Source of the DNA: Streptococcus orisasini
GTDB lineage: Bacteria; Bacillota; Bacilli; Lactobacillales; Streptococcaceae
Assembly: GCF_001431045.1 (NCBI RefSeq)
Contig: NZ_BCLE01000030.1
Location: forward strand, 110,319 to 174,318
DNA length: 64,000 bases
Reading direction: 5' to 3'
Shown: positions 38,450-47,756 of the stretch, in pieces
Numbering within the stretch: the first letter of the stretch is position 1
Layout of the letters: the number at the start of each line of letters is the position of its first letter
Made by a program: the position numbers and the translations under genes
The notes under the pieces: model-generated
What the model was told of the DNA's origin: nothing
Databases searched by the model: none
The model's input: the letters and a program-made list of their open reading frames with translations, nothing else

Positions 38450-39067
38450 ATGCCAAGACGTCGCGCTAGCCGCAGAAAATCCAGAAGAAAGACAGTATTT
38501 AGTATTTTATTATCAGGTCTGCTTCTTATTATTTTAGGTCTGGCTGTTTATTTTGTTTCTTCCTACCTTAAAAATTCAGACAAAGCAGCAGGCAGCAAGA
38601 CACAAACACATGTTGTCAATCCTAAAAAAGATCCAGAAGAGAAAAAGGAGACTACAACGTCTTCACAAGCACCGGTATCTAGTTTTGATTTAGCAGCTAT
38701 CGCAGCAGGAGACTACACTTCTGCAGCAGGTACTTGGACCAATGAACTTGGCGATAATCTGAAATTAAATGCAACAGGTCTTGAAAGTGCTGCTATTCGC
38801 AGTGTAACAGAATTTACATTGGCATCTGGTCAAGCAACAGGTGATGGTATTTATCAGGCGACCTTGACTTCAGCTGACGGAACGGTGGTTTACAATTTGC
38901 TGTTTGTCAAAGGCGGAACAACAATTCCTGCTGAACGCTTTACAGAAGGTCACAGCGATACATCAGATACTGCCCGTGATCGCCTTTATATCAGTTCAGA
39001 AACTTTATTTGGGGACGATAACTTCAGCAAGAGTGTCCTCTATAAATCTGATGAGCAAAATCAATAA
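38450..39067 (+). CDS. Membrane-anchored exported protein, possible DUF6287 domain
   Basis: 205 residues from the ATG at 38450, nine bases after GGAGG; the longer frame from 38402 has no ribosome binding site. A very basic N-terminus (PRRRASRRKSRRK) precedes one membrane helix (about 18-38) and a Lys/Thr/Ser linker. The extracellular domain contains AAGDYTSAAGTWTNELGDNLKLN, a pattern I associate with DUF6287 in streptococcal surface proteins. Function unknown. A perfect 14-base terminator stem follows. Confidence 0.65.
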   Translation: MPRRRASRRKSRRKTVFSILLSGLLLIILGLAVYFVSSYLKNSDKAAGSKTQTHVVNPKKDPEEKKETTTSSQAPVSSFDLAAIAAGDYTSAAGTWTNELGDNLKLNATGLESAAIRSVTEFTLASGQATGDGIYQATLTSADGTVVYNLLFVKGGTTIPAERFTEGHSDTSDTARDRLYISSETLFGDDNFSKSVLYKSDEQNQ

Positions 39068-39068
39068 A

Positions 39069-39119
39069 GAAAAAGCAGAACAGCCTTGTCTCTTGACATT
39101 TACTGTTCTGCTTTTTTTT
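39069..39119 (+). terminator. Terminator
   Basis: AAAAAGCAGAACAG (39069-39082) and CTGTTCTGCTTTTT (39102-39115) are perfect complements, followed by T. Confidence 0.8.
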
Positions 39120-39198
39120 ACTGCTTGCTGATACTCTTTGGAAATCATATGTCCTTGACTTTGTCTGGCTCTATCCTAGTATTGTCTGTAGTTATTAC

Positions 39199-39825
39199 CT
39201 AGTTTAATTTTGATTTAGGGCCAATAAAATACTTGATTAGGACCAAAATATAGCCGATAAGAAGATAGACAGCAGCAATGCCACAGGCATTTATCAGAAC
39301 GGTTCTGGAGCCGTATTTGACGACATTAATAAAAAAGTAAGGGAAAGGATTGTCGGCAGCACCAGGAATGCTCCATTTTAGGATAAACCCGTTAAACAGT
39401 GCTAAAGCAAAGTAGATTAGAGGAAAGCAAGTCCAAAGCAAGGGATCAAACCAGCGATAAACTCTTGGTCTATCAATAATCAAAGTGTCAGCTATCATGC
39501 CCAAAGGTAGAACGTAGTGAACCAGAAAATTCCGAAGCGTATAGTAATCATAGGCTCTCACCTTAGGAGCTAGGATAAAATGGTAAACCATAAATGTCAT
39601 GACGATAATCATAGTGACACCGCCTTTGAGGCGCAGCAGTTGAGAATTGTAGCTTTGATTTTTAATTTCTCTGATGATGAGATAAATCAGAAAGCTAAAG
39701 ACCAAAACGTTTGAGAGGGTTGTGTAATACAATAGCATGCCCCAACCGGATTGTTTGATTTGAATACTAACACCAATGATACCAGCAAGGGCAATGAGAA
39801 TTCTAAAAGTCAATGTTTTTGACAT
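39199..39825 (-). CDS. Pr6Pr/FAR-17a-like six-helix membrane protein
   Basis: 208 residues with about six hydrophobic helices. YYTTLSNVLVF near residue 33-43 and HYVLPLGMIADTLI near the middle resemble the FAR-17a/AIG1 (Pr6Pr) membrane family, which has a conserved Thr and His. Eukaryotic relatives hydrolyse fatty acid esters of hydroxy fatty acids; no bacterial role is established to my knowledge. Stands alone on the minus strand. Confidence 0.65.
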   Translation of the reverse strand: MSKTLTFRILIALAGIIGVSIQIKQSGWGMLLYYTTLSNVLVFSFLIYLIIREIKNQSYNSQLLRLKGGVTMIIVMTFMVYHFILAPKVRAYDYYTLRNFLVHYVLPLGMIADTLIIDRPRVYRWFDPLLWTCFPLIYFALALFNGFILKWSIPGAADNPFPYFFINVVKYGSRTVLINACGIAAVYLLIGYILVLIKYFIGPKSKLN

Positions 39826-39942
39826 GACGAAACCTTTCTATAAGAATGCAAAACCTTTCTTATCATACCATATTTTCATTGACCTGTAAGCAAAAACTTT
39901 GTAGAATAAAAGTAAATAAAGACATCTTAAAGTAGGAGAACT

Positions 39943-41115
39943 GTGGCTAATTTTATTGATTATGTGAAAGCAAATGCTGGGCAGTCTTTTGAAGACCTGC
40001 CCTTAAATGAAGTAGATATAGCTTGCCTCAATGAGCTGGGCTATTTGCCCTTGGGAGAGTGGCTGCAGCAGCCACATTTAACGAGAGACAGCCTGTGCCT
40101 TAGAGATTTTCTGGATAAAGAAGCGCTGGTTCATTTTAAGAATGATTTTTTAGTGACTAAGGAGCGCTTAATACTGTTGGAAATCCTTCTTTCCAGTCAG
40201 CGCTTTGCAGACCTGTCTCTTAGTTATTATGCCAACGAAATCAGCCCAGAATTCGAACGGCAGTTTGCTGCTATGGTTCTCAGTCTGCCATCTCTTGAGC
40301 ATACACAGGTCATTTTTCGCGGAACCGATGATAGTTTGATTGGTTGGCAGGAAGATTTTCGAATGACTTATATGCGTGAAATTCCTGCTCAGCGGATGGC
40401 CAGTCGCTATTTAGCGGACTTCCTTAAAGATTTTGATGGGCAGGTGGTCGTCTCTGGCCATTCTAAAGGCGGCAATCTGGCCGTTTATGCTAGCAGCCAT
40501 CTGCTTAGTTCTCATCAGGAGAAGATTTCGGCAGTTTACATGTTTGATGCCCCTGGTCTTCACCCAAGTGTGCTGGCTTCTTTTGGTTATGGCAATATTC
40601 AGTCAAAAATTTTGGCCATCCGTCCTAAAGAGTCTATTGTTGGCGTCATGCTTACGACTGGAGTGGAGGCTAAAATTGTAGACAGTGTTTCCTTTGGTAT
40701 CAATCAGCACAATGTCGCTAACTGGCAGCTTGATTTGTACCTAGGGCAGTTCATCGAGGTCAGCAAGGGAACAGACTTCAGTCTTGCCTTAGAGAAGACT
40801 TTTAAAACTTGGAATGAAGAGTTGTCCAGTCAGGAGCTGAAGATCTTTTTTGATACCTTTTTTAATCTTTTTATGGATAACGGTATTGACAGCCTCAATG
40901 ATTTTTCAAGCCGAAATTGGGATATTCCGCAAAAATTAGGTCATGTTATGACGGATTATTTTCGAGACCTTGATGATGATAAACGCCGCCTTATGCGCAA
41001 GTCCCTGACCACCTTAGTCAGCCATTTTGCAGAACATTCTTTAGAGAATACGAAAGAAACCATCAGCAGCCAATTGCCGGATTTCCTAAAGCATTTCCAG
41101 TTGCCACTGAAGTAA
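39943..41115 (+). CDS. DUF2974 alpha/beta-hydrolase-like protein
   Basis: 390 residues from a GTG with AGGAGA upstream. The nucleophile elbow VVSGHSKGGNLAVYASSH places a Ser in GHSKG, and the preceding VIFRGTDDSLIGWQEDFRMTY forms the oxyanion region. This matches DUF2974 (Mbeg1-like) lipase-class-3-like proteins common in Firmicutes. No signal peptide, so likely cytoplasmic. Substrate unknown. Confidence 0.85.
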   Translation: MANFIDYVKANAGQSFEDLPLNEVDIACLNELGYLPLGEWLQQPHLTRDSLCLRDFLDKEALVHFKNDFLVTKERLILLEILLSSQRFADLSLSYYANEISPEFERQFAAMVLSLPSLEHTQVIFRGTDDSLIGWQEDFRMTYMREIPAQRMASRYLADFLKDFDGQVVVSGHSKGGNLAVYASSHLLSSHQEKISAVYMFDAPGLHPSVLASFGYGNIQSKILAIRPKESIVGVMLTTGVEAKIVDSVSFGINQHNVANWQLDLYLGQFIEVSKGTDFSLALEKTFKTWNEELSSQELKIFFDTFFNLFMDNGIDSLNDFSSRNWDIPQKLGHVMTDYFRDLDDDKRRLMRKSLTTLVSHFAEHSLENTKETISSQLPDFLKHFQLPLK

Positions 41116-41212
41116 AAGGAAATATGATAGAGATAAGCTGTCAAAGATAGCTTGCCTTTTAGCTCCTTTACACGTTTCAGAACATCAAATGAGTTTTACT
41201 ACCCAATCTTTT

Positions 41213-41243
41213 TTGCCTTGGAGTTCACTCAAAGGTGTATAAT
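41213..41243 (+). promoter_or_regulatory. MerR-type promoter with 19-base spacer and operator
   Basis: TTGCCT (41213-41218), 19 bases and TATAAT (41238-41243). The dyad CTTGGAGT-TC-ACTCAAAG (41217-41234) fills the long spacer, the layout of promoters activated by MerR proteins. Confidence 0.7.
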
Positions 41244-41317
41244 AATTGGTGTTAATGTGTATCTAAGTGCAGCAGCACGGATGCTCGGCTATATTTCAGA
41301 GAATCAAGGAGAAGAAA

Positions 41318-41710
41318 ATGAATATTAAAAGGGTCAGTGAACTGACAGGAGTGTCTGCGGATACCATTCGCTATTATGAACGGATTGGCTTGATTCCGCC
41401 CGTACCGCGCAACAAATCAGGTGTGCGGAATTTTACAGAACATGAGATTGGTATTTTGGAATTTGTCCGCTGTTTTCGCAAGGCAGGTATGAGCGTGGAG
41501 TCACTTATTGAGTACATTGCCTTGTTGGAAAAAGGAGAGGGTACTGAAGAGGCTCGTCTGGCCTTGCTTGTAGAGCAGCGTGAAGAAATGGATGCGCGGA
41601 TTGATGAACTCAATCAGGCTCGCGAACGCCTGAATTACAAAATCGAAAACTATGAAAATCAAATTCAAAAACGAGAACATGAACTGTTCGATGAAAATAA
41701 GGAAGGCTAA
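41318..41710 (+). CDS. MerR family transcriptional regulator
   Basis: 130 residues from the ATG at 41318, with CAAGGAG upstream; the frame from 41267 runs through the leader. The winged HTH reads MNIKRVSELTGVSADTIRYYERIGLIPPVPRNKSGVRNF, followed by a dimerisation coiled coil (about 75-120). No Cys pair typical of metal sensors is seen; one Cys near residue 51 (FVRCFRKAGM) recalls the AdhR/NmlR aldehyde-sensing group. It probably controls its own promoter through the 18-base dyad. Confidence 0.85.
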   Translation: MNIKRVSELTGVSADTIRYYERIGLIPPVPRNKSGVRNFTEHEIGILEFVRCFRKAGMSVESLIEYIALLEKGEGTEEARLALLVEQREEMDARIDELNQARERLNYKIENYENQIQKREHELFDENKEG

Positions 41711-41720
41711 AGGAAAAAAG

Positions 41721-41756
41721 ATTGGGCTCTGTACAATTCAGAGCCCAATATTTTTA
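41721..41756 (+). terminator. Terminator after the merR gene
   Basis: ATTGGGCTCTG and CAGAGCCCAAT form an 11-base perfect stem, followed by A then five T. Confidence 0.8.
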
Positions 41757-41833
41757 TAAACTAAAGCACTCAGCTTAAGGGATCTTTTGGTTACTGGCGT
41801 GCTTACAACGATTTAAAAACAAAAAATCTGGAG

Positions 41834-42391
41834 CTATTTTTGTGCTAGTCTTTGGTAAAGATAGCCGCTCAGCAGAGCACATAGGATAATGCCCAGCAAG
41901 TGCATGCTGATTTCAGGAAGACTAGCAGGAATCATAACACTGTCAATATAAGCCTGTGTCTTACCTTCGGCAAGCAGCTGAGCAATGTAAGCTTTCGGTG
42001 TCAGCCACATGGTTAGAATCGGTGCTAGGTTGCCTAGGGAGAAAAGAGCATAGGAAATCAGATTGCGTTTATTATTGCTGTATTGACCAGACTTGGCAAT
42101 GCCGTCAGCAGCAAGAGCACAGAGGATATTAGGGAGAGCTGCCCCAATAAAATGACCAGAGGCTAAAAAGAATAGTGACATCATGCCGCCAAGTGCTGTA
42201 ATAGGACCAAAAGTTTTTGTCTTTTTAATTAAACCAAGATAGACCCAGCTGGCAAAGAGGGCAGCGAGAGCTGGTGTGTGAGTCATATTTGTCACTTTGA
42301 GAATGACTAAGTCAATAGCTGTGGCTAAGCCAACACAAAGGAAGTAAAAAAGCATAGCCAGAGCTATTGTCCGTATTAGTTTCTTGTCCAC
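41834..42391 (-). CDS. MptD-family ECF transporter S component (Trep_Strep domain)
   Basis: 185 residues from a GTG with GAGGAG upstream on the minus strand. Five or six membrane helices with short loops, and an N-terminal basic cap. The pattern fits the TIGR02185 Trep_Strep/MptD family, thought to be substrate-binding S components that share ECF ATPases encoded elsewhere. The substrate is unknown and no energy-coupling genes are adjacent. Confidence 0.7.
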   Translation of the reverse strand: MDKKLIRTIALAMLFYFLCVGLATAIDLVILKVTNMTHTPALAALFASWVYLGLIKKTKTFGPITALGGMMSLFFLASGHFIGAALPNILCALAADGIAKSGQYSNNKRNLISYALFSLGNLAPILTMWLTPKAYIAQLLAEGKTQAYIDSVMIPASLPEISMHLLGIILCALLSGYLYQRLAQK

Positions 42392-42525
42392 ATTAATCTC
42401 CTCAAGTTAAGTTATAATATAATTTAATTTTATCTTATCATAAGGATTTGCATTTGGCTAGCTATGCTCCTTGTTTGTTACTCAAGTTATAGGCACTGCA
42501 GTCGAAACCTAATTGATAAACGTAA

Positions 42526-42561
42526 AAAACTGATATCTGTCAGGTAACAGATATCAGTTTT
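42526..42561 (-). terminator. Terminator of the BCCT gene
   Basis: AAAACTGATATCTG (42526-42539) and CAGATATCAGTTTT (42548-42561) are perfect complements, with a T run on the minus strand. Confidence 0.75.
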
Positions 42562-44107
42562 ATTCATAAGATTTAAAGGGTTTATCCGCTTTTGGATAGC
42601 GGTCTGGAGTGATGCTGAGTCCCATCTTGTCTTTTTCATGATAGAGTTCCTTGAGCAGGGAAACAGTAACAAGAATGAGCACTAATGAGAAAGGTAGGGC
42701 TGCAATAATTAAAACGTTTTGAAGAGCGGTTAAGCCTCCAGAAAGTAAGAGAGTGATAGCGATACCAGTTACACTCAGTCCCCAGATAACTTTTTTACGG
42801 TTACTTGGGACTAGACTGCCGTCCTCAGATAGCATGGCTAAGACATAGGTGGCAGAGTCTGCCGAGGTAATAAAGAAACTGAAAACCAAAAAGATAGCAA
42901 TGATAGAAAGTAAGGAACCCATGGGGTAATTTTCAAAGGTTTTAAATAGCACCTCTTCGGTAGCAAAGCCTGTCAAATCAATGCCTTTAGATTGAACATT
43001 GGTTGATAAAGTGCCAAAAGTCGAAAACCAAAGAAAGCTAAGGACTGTTGGTATTAGCAAGACAACTGATAAGAATTCACGGATAGTGCGTCCTTTTGAA
43101 ATGCGAGCAATAAAAACGCCAACAAAAGGTGACCACGAAATCCACCAAGCCTAGTAAAAAATAGTCCAATTGTTGATCCAGTTGCGTTTCGAGACATCAA
43201 AGGCAGCTGCTCGAAAGCTCATTCTAAAGAAGTTTTGGAAATATAGTCCCAAACTATCAGTCAAAGTATTAAAAATTTTAATAGTTGGTCCAAGGAAGAT
43301 AGCTAGAATCAAAAGGATAATAGCCAAAATTAAGTTGAGATTGGACAAAATTTTCACACCTTTACCAAGTCCTGATAAGGCAGAAGCAATAAATAGGGCA
43401 GTCGTAATTATGATAATAATGATTTGAACAGTACTATTGTTAGGAATACCAAAAACTTGAGACAAGCCCCCATTGATTTGAGCGGCACCGAAACCAAGAG
43501 TTGTTGCTACACCGATAACAGTTGCGATAATTGTGATGGTATCAATAATGGTTGCAATATGTCCATCAGCATACTTACCTAAAATTGGTTTAAAACTGAC
43601 CGATAAGAGGTATTTCTCGTTTTTACGGAAACCAAAGTAGGCCAATGTCAAGGCGACAAAGGCGTAGACCCCCCAGGCATGAAAACCCCAGTGGAAAAAG
43701 GTATAGCGAAATGCATCTGCTAAAGCTTTAGTTGACATTGCAGGCGCATTTGGTGTTGATTTAGCAAAATGACTTAAAGGCTCTGCAGCCACGTAAAAAA
43801 CCAAACCAATTCCCATCCCAGCCGAAAACATCATGGCAATCCAAGAAGTTGTTGAATGTTCAGGTCTAGAATCCGGCGGTCCCAAACGAATTTGTCCGAT
43901 TGGACTTGCAATCAAAAACAGACAGTAGGCTAAGAGTCCTGTCACTAACAGGAGATAGAGCCAACCAAAGTCAGATGAAATAGCCTGTCTAAAGGTGACG
44001 CTTAATCGTTGGAAATGTTTGGGAATGATTAAGCCTAGACCAACCAAAATTAACATGACAGCAATAGAAATAAAATACACTTTGGTGTTTTTTTTAGGAT
44101 TACTCAT
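42560..44107 (-). pseudogene. BCCT betaine/choline/carnitine transporter interrupted by an amber codon
   Basis: Start at 44107, with AAGGAG upstream. The N-terminal frame (to 43154) has the BCCT pattern, including FSAGMGIGLVFYVAAEPLSHF, a basic N-terminus and repeated membrane helices. The frame stops at TAG (43151-43153) in ...NWINNWTIFY-stop-AWWISWSPFVGVF, where the family signature has WAWW, so TGG319 has become TAG. The same frame resumes at once and continues intact to 42560 (about 515 codons in total), with no frameshift. Recent loss or readthrough are both possible. An intact protein would import compatible solutes. Confidence 0.9.
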
Positions 44108-44221
44108 AAAATACTCCTTAGGCATATTTTAACACATCAATAAAAATAGCGCAAAGTTAGTTTATTTTAAAGGATTATTGCATTGCAGCCCTATAGTCAA
44201 TGTGAGACCTAGAATAAGAAA

Positions 44222-44327
44222 GCGGTTGGGTCGATTTGGGCAGGCTGCATGCAGGTTTATATGGAAAAGGAAGCAGCCAGAAATTGGCTGCGTCTCTTGA
44301 TAATATTCATACGCTTGATGTTATCAG
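44222..44327 (+). pseudogene. Remnant of a lacD-type aldolase C-terminus
   Basis: The frame reads VGSIWAGCMQVYMEKEAARN followed by WLR, closely like [20 protein letters not shown] with WLQ at the end of the intact lacD at 50597. With one frameshift it continues DNIHTLDVI, like NIDELNKVL. No upstream part is present. The rest of 44126-44514 holds only upstream sequence of the next gene. Confidence 0.75.
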
Positions 44328-44514
44328 ATGACTTTTCTCACTTGTTGTAATAACTGCAGCTAGTAGCACTCAAATAAAACTTGGTTCAAAAATTTTTGAC
44401 AGATCTTTGTTTCGGTGTTTAGTGAAAGTGAACACGGTATCAAGTTTTTTGAACTTCCTAAATAATTTGTGACATGCTAAACTTGATTTATAAGAATAAG
44501 GAGGCGCTTTCATC

Positions 44515-45699
44515 ATGAAAAAATTGACAGATACTGTAACCTTTCGTCATGGCGTAAGCATTAAAACTCGGACGGCTCAGTCCCCCATGCTGACTAACAG
44601 TGGTTTGGATGAGAAGGTGACACAGGATACTATTGATTATTATTCGGTACGTTCACAGTCGGCAGGTATGGTCATTGTTGAATACACCAGTGTCAGCCCC
44701 AATGGCGGCCCGTCACGTTCATGGGCAAAAGACCGTGAACAATTAGCCATTTACAATGATGATTTTAAACCGGGTTTTACTAAAATTGCTGAAGCTCTTA
44801 AAAAGGATGGTAACAAGGCAATTTTACAGCTGGTTCATTCCGGTCGTGAGGCTCAATACCGTCATGTTCTTGGTGGTCGTGTGGAAGTGCCGTCTGCCAT
44901 GGATTTTCCTTGGATTGATTACCCTTTGTATGAACTGACCGAAGATGACGTCTGGCAAATTGTCAAAGATTTTGGTACTGCAACGAAACGTGCTATTGAG
45001 TGTGGCTTTGACGGTGTTGAAATTCATGGTGCTAACCACTATCTTCATCAAGAATTTTTCTCTGCTTTTTCCAATCTTCGGACAGACTTTTGGGGCGGAA
45101 CATTAGAAAAACGCATGAATTTTGCTATTGAAGTAGCGCGTGAAGTGTTCAAAATTGTAGAAAAATATGCACCTAAAGATTTTATCGTTGGCTATCGTAT
45201 CAGTCCGGAAGAAATCCATGGTGATAATGTCGGTTATACATGGCATGAGTCACAACAATTAGTCAAAAAGCTGACCGAAACCTTCGAATTTGATTACGTT
45301 CATCTCTCGACTAATGATTATAAGGCAACCCCTGCTGATTCAGATAAGAATTTTGCTCAATTGCTGGGTGAAGGGATTCAATCACCAACGTTAGAGCTGA
45401 TTGCCGGCGGTATTCACACCGTTGAAAAAATGGAAGATGCTTTGAACTATGTGGATATTGTAGCGCTTGGCCGTGCAACGCTGATTGATCCGCAAATTGC
45501 TTATAAATTACAAAGTGGTCAGGCAGATAAGATTTTCTTGGAATTCAATGAAGAATCGGTCAAAAGTTCTCATTTGACCCCAGGTCTGATTGATTTGTTG
45601 GCAAATGCCGAATACTTTGCTATGCCGGGTATTGATTATTTAAAAACTCTGACAACAATAACTCTTGATGATGTTGTCACTCACGATGGTACACACTAA
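44515..45699 (+). CDS. NADH:flavin oxidoreductase, Old Yellow Enzyme family
   Basis: 394 residues with AAGGAGG upstream. TIM-barrel flavoprotein pattern: AQSPMLTNSGLDEKVT, LQLVHSGREAQ (FMN contacts), and GFDGVEIHGANHYLHQEFFS with NLRTDFWGG, the OYE signature with the His pair changed to Asn-His. There is no C-terminal FAD/NAD domain, so it is the short NADH-dependent flavin oxidoreductase/xenobiotic reductase type. It reduces activated alkenes. A terminator follows. Confidence 0.88.
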   Translation: MKKLTDTVTFRHGVSIKTRTAQSPMLTNSGLDEKVTQDTIDYYSVRSQSAGMVIVEYTSVSPNGGPSRSWAKDREQLAIYNDDFKPGFTKIAEALKKDGNKAILQLVHSGREAQYRHVLGGRVEVPSAMDFPWIDYPLYELTEDDVWQIVKDFGTATKRAIECGFDGVEIHGANHYLHQEFFSAFSNLRTDFWGGTLEKRMNFAIEVAREVFKIVEKYAPKDFIVGYRISPEEIHGDNVGYTWHESQQLVKKLTETFEFDYVHLSTNDYKATPADSDKNFAQLLGEGIQSPTLELIAGGIHTVEKMEDALNYVDIVALGRATLIDPQIAYKLQSGQADKIFLEFNEESVKSSHLTPGLIDLLANAEYFAMPGIDYLKTLTTITLDDVVTHDGTH

Positions 45700-45744
45700 T
45701 ACTGTTTTTTCAAGTTTAATTTTTTAGCTTGAATGCAAGGCAAC

Positions 45745-45780
45745 AAAAAGAGAAGGCAGCTGACTGTATTCTCTTTTTTT
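45745..45780 (+). terminator. Terminator after the OYE gene
   Basis: AAAAAGAGAA (45745-45754) pairs with TTCTCTTTTT (45769-45778), with further T. Confidence 0.75.
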
Positions 45781-45859
45781 AATATTATTTTTATTTATTT
45801 CAGCTGCTCTACTAAAGAAGGGCTGTTTTGGTGTTCAGCGTGTTAGATTGTAGATCAAC

Positions 45860-46774
45860 TTAAGCTTGAAAAGATTGAATCTCGGCTGTGATGTCTGCTA
45901 TTAAGTCCTGAGCCTTGCTTGATAGCATATGGTTGGGATTAGTCAGCCAGCCAAGTTTAAAATTATCATCAATAAGATGACCAATGTCAATACTGACAAA
46001 CTCCGAAAAGTCAGTATTACTGGAGAGGTCGCTTTGCAAGGTTCTGCCGAAACAAACAGTATTGAGCTTACTGATGGCCTCTTTCATAGCCCAAGAATCG
46101 TCAACTCGCAGGACAAGCTGCAAGGGGCCGCCTTGAAATTGAAGTCGGTCAAATAGCCTATCGTGAAAGCGATCATTAAAAAGGCTGAACTTTTGCGATT
46201 TCAAATCTTCCAGTCTGATGGGGCGTTTTAAGCGACTTAGAGGATTATCAAGGGAGCAGATGAGCTTTAGCTTAGTGTCGCAGACAGGCGTAAAAATCAG
46301 ATGCTGCAGCAAATCATCGTCACTTTGTTTGATGGCAATAAAACCAGCATCAATTTCTTGACTGTGGAGCCGTCGGATAATGGAGTCCAGCTCATGACAA
46401 CTGATGTCCAGCTGAACGTGATTGTACTTTGTGTAAAAATCCTTGATAAAAGGTGTCATAAAGGGTTTTAACAAGGTATTCATATAGTGGATAGCCACTT
46501 TTTGATAATCATGAGAGGCGATTTGTTTGGCCCTACTTTCAAGATTATTTTTATGCCGCAGAATATCTGAAATAGAAGCTAGGAGCTGCCTGCCTTTTTT
46601 AGTCAGATAGGTTCCTTTAGCCGAGCGTTCAAAAAGTTTTACACCTAGTTCGTTTTCAAGCTGGGTGATGGCTAAACTCAAACCAGATTTGCTAATATGA
46701 AGTGCATCCGCAGCTTTTTGCATTGAATGATGCTGTGCTAAAATTTCTGCATAGAGCAGTTGTTCAAAGGTCAT
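45860..46774 (-). CDS. LysR family transcriptional regulator
   Basis: 304 residues from the ATG at 46774, with GAGGAG upstream; the longer frame to 46873 has no family match. The HTH reads EQLLYAEILAQHHSMQKAADALHISKSGLSLAITQLENELGVKLFERS. A substrate-binding domain follows. It lies tail to tail with the OYE gene and downstream of the rpiR-type regulator on the same strand. The target and inducer are not evident. Confidence 0.88.
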   Translation of the reverse strand: MTFEQLLYAEILAQHHSMQKAADALHISKSGLSLAITQLENELGVKLFERSAKGTYLTKKGRQLLASISDILRHKNNLESRAKQIASHDYQKVAIHYMNTLLKPFMTPFIKDFYTKYNHVQLDISCHELDSIIRRLHSQEIDAGFIAIKQSDDDLLQHLIFTPVCDTKLKLICSLDNPLSRLKRPIRLEDLKSQKFSLFNDRFHDRLFDRLQFQGGPLQLVLRVDDSWAMKEAISKLNTVCFGRTLQSDLSSNTDFSEFVSIDIGHLIDDNFKLGWLTNPNHMLSSKAQDLIADITAEIQSFQA

Positions 46775-46882
46775 GGCAAACTCCTCAAAAATAGTGGTGC
46801 TGGCAGGTAAATTCTTTGTTGATGATGTCAATACAGCAGCAGAATAATCAAGAACTATCTTTGCAGTCAGCAAGGATGGTTT

Positions 46883-47638
46883 TTAGCTTGACTGAAGGCT
46901 GGCTGAAAAAGTATCCAGCAAGACCCGGCCTAAAATATAGAGTGGCAGGCGGGAATGTACCTCGAAATCCGGAAAGTAGGACAGCTCTGTTTTAAAGCCG
47001 TATAGTTGTAAGCAGGTCAGCTTAGCCAAACTTCCGGATTTATTGGCAGTAATTAATAAATTGGGAATATTCTTTTTCTGGCAGTTTTTTGCTGCTGTAA
47101 CAAGGGCTGCTGTTTCACCGTTTAATGAAATGAAAAGAACAAAGTCATCAGGAGATAATTGTTTGCTGACAGGGACAATGATGTTTGGGTCGGTATGCAT
47201 TTCGCAGTATTTATGCAGCAATTGAAATTTCACCAGCATTTCATTGCCCAGCATTTCTGAGAAACCTCTGGCAAAAATAATGATTCTTTTAGCCTCAGTC
47301 AGCTGAGGAATGGCTTCTTCCAAGGCATCTACATCAAGCATGTTCAGGGTTCTGACAACTTCCTGATAATTTTTGACGATTGAATGCTTGGTATCCATGG
47401 CCATTTTTTTACTGTCAAGGATATTGAGCTGATCTTTTTTCTGAGTAGCAATAGAATGTTTGAAATCTGAAAATCCGCTGTAGCCTTTTTTCTGAAGGGT
47501 TCTTGTAATTGTGGCATTTGAAACATTAACGGCCTCACTGAGTTCAGAAATGCTATAGTTTGCAATGGCAGCAGTATTTTTAGTGATATAAGACCAGAGA
47601 TATTCCTCAGTATCGGTCAGCTTTGTCGCTCTGTTCAT
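46883..47638 (-). CDS. RpiR family regulator (HTH plus SIS domain)
   Basis: 251 residues. N-terminal HTH_6 (TKNTAAIANYSISELSEAVNVSNATITRTLQKKGYSGFSDFK) and a C-terminal SIS domain (RIIIFARGFSEMLGNEMLVKFQ) that binds sugar phosphates. It is divergent from the fructose PTS operon. Two TGAAA-N4-TTTCA boxes in the intergenic region are probable operators. In S. mutans a regulator of this kind sits beside the equivalent fruK-PTS-lacD cluster (from memory). Confidence 0.88.
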   Translation of the reverse strand: MNRATKLTDTEEYLWSYITKNTAAIANYSISELSEAVNVSNATITRTLQKKGYSGFSDFKHSIATQKKDQLNILDSKKMAMDTKHSIVKNYQEVVRTLNMLDVDALEEAIPQLTEAKRIIIFARGFSEMLGNEMLVKFQLLHKYCEMHTDPNIIVPVSKQLSPDDFVLFISLNGETAALVTAAKNCQKKNIPNLLITANKSGSLAKLTCLQLYGFKTELSYFPDFEVHSRLPLYILGRVLLDTFSASLQSS

Positions 47639-47648
47639 GGTAAACTCC

Positions 47649-47692
47649 TGAAAATCGTTTCACAGTTCATTTTATTTTTGAAAACACTTTCA
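47649..47692. promoter_or_regulatory. Two TGAAA-N4-TTTCA boxes between rpiR-type gene and PTS operon
   Basis: TGAAAATCGTTTCA (47649-47662) and TGAAAACACTTTCA (47679-47692), 30 bases apart, on the same helix face. The second also matches the CcpA cre box at 13 of 14 positions. Confidence 0.6.
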
Positions 47693-47756
47693 ATAATAAA
47701 ATAGTAAGATAGTAAATGTAAAAAGATTATATCAAAAAAACGAAAGGAGGGAAATA

